DNA of 5,349 bases from Rhodanobacter sp. UBA5168 (lineage in GTDB: Bacteria > Pseudomonadota > Gammaproteobacteria > Xanthomonadales > Rhodanobacteraceae): contig DHXA01000132.1 of NCBI GenBank assembly GCA_002413455.1, positions 1 through 5,349 of the forward strand. Direction: 5' to 3'. A program made the translations under genes and the position numbers. Numbering within the stretch: the first letter of the stretch is position 1; every line of letters begins with the position of its first letter. Below are positions 1-5,349 of the stretch, piece after piece. The notes below the pieces were generated by a model. That model saw only the letters and a list, made by a program, of their open reading frames with translations. It searched no databases and was not told the origin of the DNA.

Positions 1-192
1 CAGTTGCATCCGGACTGGAACATCAGCCTGTTCCACTACCGCAGCCACGGCGCCGACTACGGCCGCATCCTGGTCGGCATCCAGGTACCGCCGCACGAGC
101 GCGCGTTGTTCCAGCACTTTCTCGAATCGCTGGGCTATCCGCATGCCGATGAAAGCGGGCACCCCGCCTACCGGCTGCTGCTGCAGGGTTGA
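1..192 (+). CDS. ilvA: Threonine ammonia-lyase (threonine deaminase), C-terminal fragment
   Basis: This is the last 63 residues of a gene that begins before the window. It ends at a TGA at 190-192. The segment WNISLFHYRSHGADYGRIL, the later ESLGYPHADESGHPAYR and the final LLLQG closely match my memory of the E. coli IlvA C-terminus (WNISLFHYRSHGTDYGRVL, then a LGYDCHDETNNPAFRFFL-like end). The family is a cytoplasmic PLP enzyme that converts threonine to 2-oxobutanoate, the first committed step to isoleucine. This part is the end of the ACT-like regulatory region, which in E. coli IlvA binds the inhibitor isoleucine and the activator valine, so this is likely the biosynthetic rather than the short catabolic enzyme. 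The catalytic lysine and PLP site lie outside the window. The gene converges on the diguanylate cyclase gene with 8 bp between the stops, and no terminator fits in that gap. Operon partners upstream cannot be seen. Confidence 0.93.
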   Translation, partial: QLHPDWNISLFHYRSHGADYGRILVGIQVPPHERALFQHFLESLGYPHADESGHPAYRLLLQG

Positions 193-200
193 ACGGCGAC

Positions 201-1400
201 TCAGAACAGGTCGATGCTGCCGGGCGCCATTGCCTCGCCCAGCAGGCCCTGGTTGGCCAGGCTCTCGTAGCCATGGGTACGGTCGCGGCCGTTTTCCTTG
301 GCGAAGTACAGCGCCTTGTCGGCGCGGTCCAGCACCGTGGCCGGATAATCGCTGTCGCCGATGCGCGCGTAGCCGATGCTGACGGTGACATGCTCGACCT
401 GCGGAAAGATCTGTTCGGCGACCCGTTGGCGAAAGCGCTCCAGCGCCGCATACACGGTCGACTCATCGCTCGCGCTGAGCAACACCACGAACTCCTCGCC
501 ACCGAAGCGGAACAACACATCGTCGTGACGGAAGCTGGCACGCATCTGCTGCGCCAGCAACAGGATCACCTCATCGCCGTAGATGTGCCCGTAGCTGTCG
601 TTGATCCGTTTGAAGTGATCGATGTCGAGGATCGCCAGCCATACTTGCACCGGCGCCACCTCACCACGACGGTCGATCGCCAGTTCACCGGCATGGGCCG
701 AGGTGTCGTGCCGGCTCAGCAGGCGCTGCAGGTGGCGCTCGAACGTGCGCCGGTTGTACAGCCCGGTCAGCTTGTCGCGCTCGCTCTCATTCAGCAGCGC
801 GGTGTAATTGGCGTAGATGCGCGCGAAGCCTTCCACCAGCGAGCGGCTGGCGCTGGGTGGCACCTCGCTGTCCAGCTGCAGGGCGCCGATCGCGCGGCCG
901 TCGCAGAGAATCGGCACCACCAGCCGGTGCAGGCCCGGGCCGATAATTTCGGCAAGCACCTCCGGCTGCTCGATGCACCGGCGCATCGAGGCCAATGCGG
1001 GATCGGCCTGATCCGGCTCGATGACCTGCAGCTGATAGTGGCCCTGCGCATCGGGCGTGCAATGCACCACACTTTCCAGCTGGCTGCAGCTGTCGACGGC
1101 GCGCTTGGCCAGCGACACGCTGCGCGCCAGGGCCAGCTCGGCCAGCGACAGCGCCAGGCTGTGATCGAGCGCATCGATGTCGCGGTGATGGGTGAATGCG
1201 GCCACCGAATCGAGCAGGCGCGAATGCGCCAGCATGCCGGCCGTACTCGTCGATGGTGGCACGCGCAATATCGGCACGGCACCAGCCACCGGCGCGCCAG
1301 GCTCGGCGTGCAGTGGTGCGGGGCAGTCACGCTGGGTGATTTCGCGCTTGACCATCGGAATTCCGGGAGACGTCGACACTTGCGGTCGACGCCCATGCAT
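201..1400 (-). CDS. GAF-like/GGDEF diguanylate cyclase
   Basis: The predicted enzyme joins two GTP into c-di-GMP, the second messenger for biofilm and motility decisions. Numbering from the 399-residue form, the GGDEF domain occupies about 205-375. It has DKLTGLYNRR at 209-218, the metal/GTP segment LDIDHFKRINDSYGH at 258-272 (D259 and D261), and the active-site loop GGEEF at 300-304 (DNA 489-503). RHDD at 291-294 sits five residues before GGEEF, which is the classic RxxD product-inhibition I-site, so an active, feedback-inhibited cyclase is expected. Residues about 60-200 resemble a GAF-type sensor (PVLCDGRAIGALQLDS-like beta/turn pattern around 163-178), but this assignment is weaker. I see no membrane segment or signal peptide, so it is probably cytosolic. 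The start is uncertain. ATG at 1400 follows a weak TAGG four bases upstream. ATG at 1355 (residue 16, MVKREIT) follows a weak GGA. The first 15 residues look non-conserved, so 1355 is equally plausible. The gene is divergent from ubiA. Confidence 0.93.
   Translation of the reverse strand: MHGRRPQVSTSPGIPMVKREITQRDCPAPLHAEPGAPVAGAVPILRVPPSTSTAGMLAHSRLLDSVAAFTHHRDIDALDHSLALSLAELALARSVSLAKRAVDSCSQLESVVHCTPDAQGHYQLQVIEPDQADPALASMRRCIEQPEVLAEIIGPGLHRLVVPILCDGRAIGALQLDSEVPPSASRSLVEGFARIYANYTALLNESERDKLTGLYNRRTFERHLQRLLSRHDTSAHAGELAIDRRGEVAPVQVWLAILDIDHFKRINDSYGHIYGDEVILLLAQQMRASFRHDDVLFRFGGEEFVVLLSASDESTVYAALERFRQRVAEQIFPQVEHVTVSIGYARIGDSDYPATVLDRADKALYFAKENGRDRTHGYESLANQGLLGEAMAPGSIDLF
1371..1391 (-). 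promoter_or_regulatory. Perfect 7-bp inverted repeat near the cyclase start
   Basis: CGTCGAC (1371-1377) and GTCGACG (1385-1391) are exact reverse complements separated by 7 nt, which could form a hairpin. If the cyclase starts at 1355, the repeat lies in its leader, 15 nt before the ATG. If it starts at 1400, the repeat is inside codons 4-10. No function is known. It is recorded because it bears on the start choice and could affect translation. Confidence 0.3.
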
Positions 1401-1403
1401 GGA

Positions 1404-1423
1404 GCCTACTCAATTGAGCAGGC
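1404..1423. promoter_or_regulatory. Imperfect 20-bp dyad upstream of the cyclase gene
   Basis: A perfect 10-bp palindrome, CTCAATTGAG (1409-1418), is flanked by GCCT (1404-1407) and AGGC (1420-1423). Nine of ten pairs match around one centre. It is AT-rich at its core in a GC-rich background and begins 3 bp upstream of the first cyclase ATG (1400). It overlaps the candidate ribosome-binding region of that start. This geometry fits an operator for a dimeric regulator or a leader hairpin. The cognate protein is unknown. The rest of the 1424-1569 gap holds a C7 tract at 1444-1450 and no other convincing element for the cyclase. Confidence 0.35.
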
Positions 1424-1557
1424 CTGCCAGCGTATCGGCCGCACCCCCCCAGGCTTTAGCGCGCGACGGGCGAACGGCCCGGAGATGGCGCCGGCGAAGC
1501 ACGGCTGGAGCGCGGGAACGTGTCTTGGTCGACGCCATCGGGCACGGCCGCTCAGGC

Positions 1558-1563
1558 TAAACT
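1558..1563 (+). promoter_or_regulatory. Possible -10 element of ubiA (leaderless-type spacing)
   Basis: TAAACT fits the TAnnnT -10 pattern and lies only 6 nt before the ATG at 1570. I find no good -35 hexamer 16-18 bp upstream and no convincing Shine-Dalgarno (the nearest AGG is about 13 nt before the ATG). If real, transcription would start at or very near the start codon, giving a leaderless mRNA. The same bases include the in-frame TAA (1558-1560) that closes the reading frame upstream. The evidence is weak. Confidence 0.25.
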
Positions 1564-1569
1564 TCGCCG

Positions 1570-2598
1570 ATGGCTACCTCCTCGCGCAAACGCCAACCAC
1601 GCAAGCCCACGCCCTCGCCCGCCACGCGTCCGCGACCCGGCGCGCCGAAACCGATCGGCAAGAACCCGACCGGGCCGGCGGACAGTTCCACCCGCGCCAC
1701 CCGGGTACTGGCCTGGCTGTTGCGCAAACTGCCGGCGCGCCATCGCGAAAAGGCGCTGGATTATCTGGTGCTGACCCGCATGGATCGCCCGATCGGCGCG
1801 TTGCTGCTGCTGTGGCCGACCTGGTGGGCGCTGTGGCTGGCAGCCGGCGACTTTCCGCCGTGGAAGCCGCTGATCATCTTCACCCTGGGCGTGTTCGCGA
1901 TGCGTGCGGCTGGCTGCGCCATCAACGACTACGCCGACCGCAAGCTCGACCCGCAGGTGGCGCGCACCGCCGGACGGCCGATCGCCAGCGGGCGGGTGAC
2001 GCCGCGCGAAGCGCTGCTCGTGTTCGCCGCGTTACTGGTGTTCGCGTTCGTGCTGGTGCTGTTCACCAACCGGCTGACCATCGAGCTGTCGTTTGCCGGC
2101 GCTTTGCTCGCGGCGATCTACCCGTTCACCAAACGCTACACCTACATGCCGCAGGTGGTACTGGGCGCCGCGTTCGGCTGGTCGATCCCGATGGCGTTCG
2201 CCGCGGTGATGAACACCGTGCCGCCGGTCGGCTGGTTGCTGTTCATCGGCAACATCATCTGGTCGGTGATCTACGACACCGAATACGCGATGGTCGACCG
2301 CGAGGACGACATCAAGGCCGGCGCGAAATCCACCGCGGTGCTGTTCGGTGACGCCGACCTGCCGATCCTCGGCGTGCTGATGGGCACGTTCCTGCTGACC
2401 ATGCTGTTCGTCGGCCAGCGCGCAGCGCTGGGCTGGCCGTACTGGCTGGGCCTGCTGATCGCCGCCGGGCTGTTCGGCTATCAGCACTGGTTGATCCGCG
2501 ACCGGCTGCGCGGCGCCTGTCTTGCCGCATTCCGCCACAACAACTGGCTCGGCTTGGCGGTGTGGATCGGCATCGTGCTGGCGCTGGCGCTGCGCTGA
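1570..2598 (+). CDS. ubiA: 4-hydroxybenzoate polyprenyltransferase
   Basis: UbiA is an inner-membrane prenyltransferase that attaches the polyprenyl chain to 4-hydroxybenzoate in ubiquinone synthesis. The match to E. coli UbiA is strong along the length. DRPIGALLLLWPTWWALW (72-89) is followed by the first Asp-rich motif NDYADRKLD (119-127), which binds Mg-prenyl diphosphate. Next come YPFTKRYTYMPQVVLGAAFGWSIPMAFAAV (184-213), the second Asp-rich motif YDTEYAMVDREDD (235-247), KSTAVLFG (253-260), and a C-terminal FRHNNWLGLA. Multiple hydrophobic helices are evident (for example 74-92, 101-116, 149-166, 195-213, 221-235, 265-281, 289-303, 325-341). Length is 342 residues against about 290 in E. 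coli. The extra roughly 52 N-terminal residues are Pro/Arg/Ser-rich and low in complexity. ATG 1570 is the first start after an in-frame TAA at 1558, but a downstream start such as TTG 1720 cannot be excluded. No ubiC is next to it. It is divergent from the cyclase gene. Confidence 0.97.
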   Translation: MATSSRKRQPRKPTPSPATRPRPGAPKPIGKNPTGPADSSTRATRVLAWLLRKLPARHREKALDYLVLTRMDRPIGALLLLWPTWWALWLAAGDFPPWKPLIIFTLGVFAMRAAGCAINDYADRKLDPQVARTAGRPIASGRVTPREALLVFAALLVFAFVLVLFTNRLTIELSFAGALLAAIYPFTKRYTYMPQVVLGAAFGWSIPMAFAAVMNTVPPVGWLLFIGNIIWSVIYDTEYAMVDREDDIKAGAKSTAVLFGDADLPILGVLMGTFLLTMLFVGQRAALGWPYWLGLLIAAGLFGYQHWLIRDRLRGACLAAFRHNNWLGLAVWIGIVLALALR

Positions 2599-2600
2599 GA

Positions 2601-2639
2601 AAATCGCGTTGCGCGGCGAGGCAACCCATCTTGCGATTT
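2601..2639 (+). terminator. Stem-loop just after ubiA, possible terminator
   Basis: AAATCGC (2601-2607) pairs exactly with GCGATTT (2633-2639). Directly inside it, GTTGC (2608-2612) pairs with GCAAC (2621-2625), giving 12 pairs with an 8-nt loop and a 7-nt one-sided bulge (2626-2632). It begins 2 nt after the ubiA stop. The 3' arm ends in TTT but no longer U-tract follows, so it is a poor canonical intrinsic terminator. It may instead be an mRNA 3'-end stabilising structure. Confidence 0.4.
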
Positions 2640-2676
2640 GCAGGTGCGCGGCTGCGATCCTCACATGACGATCTGC

Positions 2677-2706
2677 TTGCCATGATGCGTGGTTTAGACG
2701 TCTAAA
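2677..2706 (+). promoter_or_regulatory. Candidate sigma-70 promoter for the TonB receptor
   Basis: TTGCCA (2677-2682, five of six to TTGACA) is followed after 18 bp by TCTAAA (2701-2706, four of six to TATAAT). It lies in the most AT-rich part of the gap between ubiA and the receptor gene. It would place the transcription start near 2713 and give a leader of about 215 nt. TAAATT at 2703-2708 is an alternative -10 with a 20-bp spacer. The upstream part of the gap, 2640-2676, shows nothing I can name. Confidence 0.4.
2693..2706. promoter_or_regulatory. Perfect 14-bp palindromic operator candidate (AGACGTCT core)
   Basis: TTTAGACGTCTAAA is a perfect palindrome with no mismatches and stands out in this GC-rich region. 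The central AGACGTCT (2696-2703) is identical to the E. coli met-box consensus bound by MetJ. MetJ normally needs two or more adjacent 8-bp boxes, and the flanking octamers here match only about four of eight, so this may be the site of a different dimeric regulator. It covers the -10 hexamer and part of the spacer of the candidate promoter, a position typical of repressor operators. What is seen is the palindrome and its position. Control of the receptor and any link to methionine are inference. Confidence 0.5.
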
Positions 2707-2739
2707 TTTCAGCCTTGTCATGCCACGGCCTACCTGACT

Positions 2740-2804
2740 GTCACAAGGCGACCCTAGGCTGCACGTTCGCTGGAGCCTGTGACGGAAATCGGAAATCCAC
2801 AGGC
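2740..2804 (+). promoter_or_regulatory. Structured mRNA leader with mutually exclusive stems
   Basis: GTCACA-A-GGC (2740-2749) can pair with GCCTGTGAC (2775-2783), giving 9 pairs with one bulged A and a 25-nt loop. The same central strand, GCCTGTG (2775-2781), can instead pair perfectly with CACAGGC (2798-2804), seven pairs with a 16-nt loop. That loop contains a tandem repeat of GGAAATC (2784-2790 and 2791-2797). The two stems cannot coexist. CACAGGC also overlaps weaker partners: AGGC with GCCT at 2811-2814, and GCAGG (2803-2807) with CCTGC (2825-2829). Alternative pairing of this kind is how riboswitches and attenuators work. It does not match any riboswitch consensus I could check by eye (cobalamin box, TPP, FMN, c-di-GMP-I, SAM). 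Confidence 0.35.
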
Positions 2805-2893
2805 AGGGACGCCTCTGTACGAAACCTGCGCCGACGATGCCGATCATTCCAGCTGGAAGGCGCCGGCGTCATCGCGTACGTACTTCCTGCACG

Positions 2894-2921
2894 GCTCCGC
2901 GATCTCCCCATCCCCCGGAGC
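2894..2921 (+). promoter_or_regulatory. Hairpin sequestering the receptor Shine-Dalgarno
   Basis: GCTCCG (2894-2899) is the exact complement of CGGAGC (2916-2921), with a 16-nt C-rich loop. The 3' arm contains the whole GGAG Shine-Dalgarno (2917-2920) that serves the TTG start at 2929. When folded, the hairpin would block ribosome binding. This is the standard layout of a translational off switch, here combined with an inefficient start codon. The pairing is directly visible. The regulatory role is inferred. Confidence 0.4.
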
Positions 2922-2928
2922 ATTCAAC

Positions 2929-5349
2929 TTGCGTACTTCCCTTATCAGCCGTTCCATCGGCACGGCTCTGCTCGGCAGCCTGACACTTGGCTTCGCTCTC
3001 TCCGCACACGCCCAGGACAGCGTTCCTGCCGAACCGGGCACCACTACGCCCGCCATCGAAAAGGCCAAGACGCTCAACAGCGTGGTCGTCACCGCCCGTT
3101 CCGGCGTGGAGACGCGCACCAAGGCCGAGACCAGTTATTCGATCACCACCATCGACGAGGATCGCCTGCGCATGCAGGCGCCCACCTCGGTCACCGAGGC
3201 GATGAAGTCGGTGCCCGGTTTCTGGGTCGAAGCCTCTGGCGGCGAGGCCAGCGGCAACATCCGTGCGCGCGGTATCCCGGTCGACGGTTTCGGTTCGGTG
3301 ACCCTGCTGGAGGACGGCATCCCGGTGCAGCACGATCCGGCGCTGGGTTATCTCAATGCCGATCAGGCGTTCCGCCTGGACGAGACGATCGAGCGGATCG
3401 AGGTGGTGCGCGGCGGCCCCTCGTCGGTGTTCTATTCGAACGCCCCGGCCGGTGCGATCAACTTCATCCCGCGCCGGGTCGGCGACACGCCGGACGGCCT
3501 GTTCAAGTACACCGTCGGCGACTACGGGCTGAACCGCGCCGACTTCTGGTACGGCACCCCGGTCGGCAATGGCTGGAAACTCGGCGTGGGCGGTTTCTAT
3601 CGCAAGGACAACGGCATCCGCGATCCCGGTTTCGACGCCAACAAGGGCGGCCAGATCCGCCTGAACCTGTCGAAGGATTTCGAGCACGGCCGCTTCAGCG
3701 TCGACTACAAGCACCTGGACGACAAGGTCGCGCTGTTCCTGGGCATCCCGATGCGCACCGACCCGAACGGCAAGATCAAGGCGGTGCCCGGCTTCGACGG
3801 CAACTTCGGCACCCTGGCCGGGCCGGAGACCGAGCACGTGATGATGAAGCAAGGCGACGGCAGCCTGTACGACTTCGACAACAGCGAGGGCACGCACGTG
3901 AAGCGCGACCAGCTGACCCTGAAGTTCGACTACGACCTGGGTGCGGACTGGAAGCTGGCCGAGTCGATGCGCTACGACGACACCAAGACCCAGCGCAACG
4001 GCATGTTCCCCAATACGCTGCAAAGCGCCGACAGCTTCCTGACCTCGGCGGCGAACCTCACCGCCTGGCAGCCGTACCTGCCGGCCGGCACCGCCGGCGT
4101 GCAGCTGCGCTATGCGGACAACCCCTCGCAGGTGTTCGACAACAAGGGCCAGAACGGCAACGGGCTGATGGTGATCGGCGGCCTGCGCGGCGTCACCATG
4201 CCGCTGCAGGAGTTCATCAACGATACCCGGCTGCTGCGCAAGTTCGACCTCGGCGGGCAGACCCACGACGTCTCGCTGGGCTACTACTACGCCCACTTCA
4301 ACCAGGGCTTCAGCCGCTATTCCTCCACCGCGCTGCTCGACGTGCAGGACCGGGCGAAGCTGCTCGACCTGGTCGCGGTGGACGCCGCCGGCAACCCGCT
4401 GGGCACGCTCACCGACAACGGCATCTACCACTACGGCTACGAGTGGGAGAACGCCAACGGCAGCTCGGCCACGAACGCGCTCTACCTGTCCGACGAGTGG
4501 CAGGTCACCGATGCCCTGCGCATCGATGGCGGCGTGCGCTGGGAGCATGTCAACACCCAGGGCTGGGTCGAGCAGAAGCAGACGCTGAACCAGGGCACGC
4601 TGCCCACCTCGTCCATCTCGGCCGGCACCGGCCAGACCGTCTCCTACGACCACAACTTCCACAAGCTGGGCTGGACGCTGGGCACGAACTACCAGTTCTC
4701 CGAGCGCTCCGGCGTGTTCGCGCGCTGGACCTCGGCGTTCCGCCTGCCCAACCTGAGCAGCTACATCACCAGTCCCACCGCCACGCCGATCGTCCAGACC
4801 ATGAAGCTGGGCGAGGCCGGCTACAAGTTCTCCAACCGCTCGCTCGATCTGTACGCCACCGCGTTCTACACCAAGTACGACAACGTCGGCTTCAACAACT
4901 ACGTGTTCGACCCCAACAACGGCACCTCGACCGCGCAGCAGGGCTACGCCACCACCAAGACCACCGGCATCGAGCTGGAAAGCACCTGGTACCCGGTGGA
5001 CTGGTTCGACGTGCAGGTCACCGCCACCTGGGAGGACCCGCAGTACAAGGGCCTGAGCTACACCGACAAGAGCAGCACCGGCGCGGTGCTCATCAACTAC
5101 ACCGGCAACCAGCTGATCCGCGTGCCGAAGACGAGCTACCGCGTGGTGCCCGGGCTGAACCTGCTGGGCGGCAAGCTGCGCCTGCAGCTGGCCTACGAAC
5201 ACGAGGGTGCGCGTTTCGTCGACACCGCCAACTCGGTGCGGCTGCCGGCCTACGAGGTGGTCAGTGCCAGTGCGCGCTACGACGGGTCGCCGGCGTTCTC
5301 GCTGTTCCTGTACGCCGACAACCTCACCTACTCGCTGGGCCTGACCGAG
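2929..5349 (+). CDS. TonB-dependent outer-membrane receptor, 3' end beyond the window
   Basis: This is an outer-membrane active transporter powered by TonB-ExbB-ExbD. The start is TTG 2929, chosen because GGAG (2917-2920) lies 8 nt upstream and translation then begins with a textbook signal peptide: MRTSLISRS, a hydrophobic core (10-24), and cleavage after SAHA (residue 28). LNSVVVTA (49-56) is a good TonB box. The plug domain covers about 60-185, with the family signature IERIEVVRGGPSSVFYSN, then APAGAINFIPR (154-182). The rest is beta-barrel, with alternating aromatic-rich strands and long loops such as 255-300. The frame is open for 807 codons without a stop. The last residues, YADNLTYSLGLTE, resemble the penultimate strand, so I expect only a few dozen residues to be missing. 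No upstream in-frame ATG exists back to the TAG at 2755. The substrate is unknown: the barrel shows no iron-siderophore or B12 hallmark I can name, and no transport partner gene is visible. Confidence 0.93.
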   Translation, partial: MRTSLISRSIGTALLGSLTLGFALSAHAQDSVPAEPGTTTPAIEKAKTLNSVVVTARSGVETRTKAETSYSITTIDEDRLRMQAPTSVTEAMKSVPGFWVEASGGEASGNIRARGIPVDGFGSVTLLEDGIPVQHDPALGYLNADQAFRLDETIERIEVVRGGPSSVFYSNAPAGAINFIPRRVGDTPDGLFKYTVGDYGLNRADFWYGTPVGNGWKLGVGGFYRKDNGIRDPGFDANKGGQIRLNLSKDFEHGRFSVDYKHLDDKVALFLGIPMRTDPNGKIKAVPGFDGNFGTLAGPETEHVMMKQGDGSLYDFDNSEGTHVKRDQLTLKFDYDLGADWKLAESMRYDDTKTQRNGMFPNTLQSADSFLTSAANLTAWQPYLPAGTAGVQLRYADNPSQVFDNKGQNGNGLMVIGGLRGVTMPLQEFINDTRLLRKFDLGGQTHDVSLGYYYAHFNQGFSRYSSTALLDVQDRAKLLDLVAVDAAGNPLGTLTDNGIYHYGYEWENANGSSATNALYLSDEWQVTDALRIDGGVRWEHVNTQGWVEQKQTLNQGTLPTSSISAGTGQTVSYDHNFHKLGWTLGTNYQFSERSGVFARWTSAFRLPNLSSYITSPTATPIVQTMKLGEAGYKFSNRSLDLYATAFYTKYDNVGFNNYVFDPNNGTSTAQQGYATTKTTGIELESTWYPVDWFDVQVTATWEDPQYKGLSYTDKSSTGAVLINYTGNQLIRVPKTSYRVVPGLNLLGGKLRLQLAYEHEGARFVDTANSVRLPAYEVVSASARYDGSPAFSLFLYADNLTYSLGLTE

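Noticed and set aside
1444..1450. C7 tract as a phase-variation switch
   Set aside because: It is short for slippage, lies in a GC-rich non-coding gap and is not placed between a clear -35 and -10.
189..2351. 720-codon open frame on the plus strand
   Set aside because: It runs antisense to the cyclase and then out of frame through ubiA, crosses the divergent promoter region, and has a His/Gln/Arg-rich shadow composition.
2682..2705. Short frame MMRGLDV and a second tiny frame MPRPT at 2720-2737 as leader peptides
   Set aside because: The first lies upstream of the predicted transcription start. Neither has a Shine-Dalgarno or a codon run suggesting attenuation.
2032..2847. 271-codon minus-strand frame over ubiA and the downstream gap
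   Set aside because: Mostly antisense to the well-supported ubiA, Gln/His/Arg-rich and without a recognisable motif.
2779..2928. GTG 2779 as an upstream in-frame start of the receptor
   Set aside because: It would place about 50 polar residues in front of the signal peptide and lacks a Shine-Dalgarno. TTG 2929 has GGAG at good spacing.
2713..2928. Cobalamin, TPP, FMN, c-di-GMP or SAM riboswitch in the receptor leader
   Set aside because: Compared by eye, the conserved boxes of these classes are not present, so no known class is called.
2837..2983. 48-codon frame starting at ATG 2837 and overlapping the receptor start in another frame
   Set aside because: Arg/Pro/Ser-rich, no clear Shine-Dalgarno and no family resemblance. 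A translationally coupled upstream peptide cannot be excluded, but there is no support for it.
2869..5202. 777-codon open frame on the minus strand
   Set aside because: It is exactly antisense to the TonB receptor. Its composition (runs of Val, Ala, Gly, Gln, His, Leu) is what reverse-complemented high-GC codons give, and no domain is recognisable.

Overview
The window looks like chromosomal DNA from a high-GC gammaproteobacterium, most likely Xanthomonadales (Rhodanobacter/Dyella-like). That placement is inferred from the very GC-rich third codon positions, a proteobacterial-type UbiA, a stand-alone GAF-like/GGDEF protein and a large TonB-dependent receptor. No search was possible, so the taxon is tentative. 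I see no mobile elements, tRNA or rRNA genes, or CRISPR array.

Layout: (1) 1-192 (+) is the 3' end of ilvA (threonine deaminase, isoleucine pathway). (2) 201-1400 (-) is a soluble diguanylate cyclase with an intact GGEEF active site and an intact RxxD inhibitory site. It converges tail-to-tail with ilvA, with only 8 bp between the stop codons. (3) 1401-1569 is a divergent intergenic region between the cyclase and ubiA. It carries a 9-of-10-pair inverted repeat directly upstream of the cyclase's first ATG, a C7 tract and a possible -10 element just before ubiA. (4) 1570-2598 (+) is ubiA, 4-hydroxybenzoate polyprenyltransferase of ubiquinone biosynthesis, with an N-terminus about 52 residues longer than in E. 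coli. (5) 2599-2928 is a 330-bp non-coding region. (6) 2929 to the window end (+) is a TonB-dependent outer-membrane receptor starting at TTG. It has a clear signal peptide, TonB box and plug domain, and runs off the window after 807 codons. Long open frames antisense to genes 2, 4 and 6 are shadows caused by high GC.

The genes do not form one pathway. Amino-acid synthesis, c-di-GMP signalling, quinone synthesis and outer-membrane uptake are separate functions in adjacent transcription units. The most unusual part is the receptor's upstream region. A perfect 14-bp palindrome with the core AGACGTCT (identical to one E. coli MetJ met box) overlaps the -10 of a plausible promoter. It is followed by a leader of roughly 215 nt with mutually exclusive stems around GCCTGTGAC, and finally a 6-bp hairpin that would bury the GGAG Shine-Dalgarno of the TTG start. 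Together these suggest layered transcriptional and translational control of receptor synthesis, possibly an undescribed cis-regulatory RNA. This is inference from sequence pairing only.
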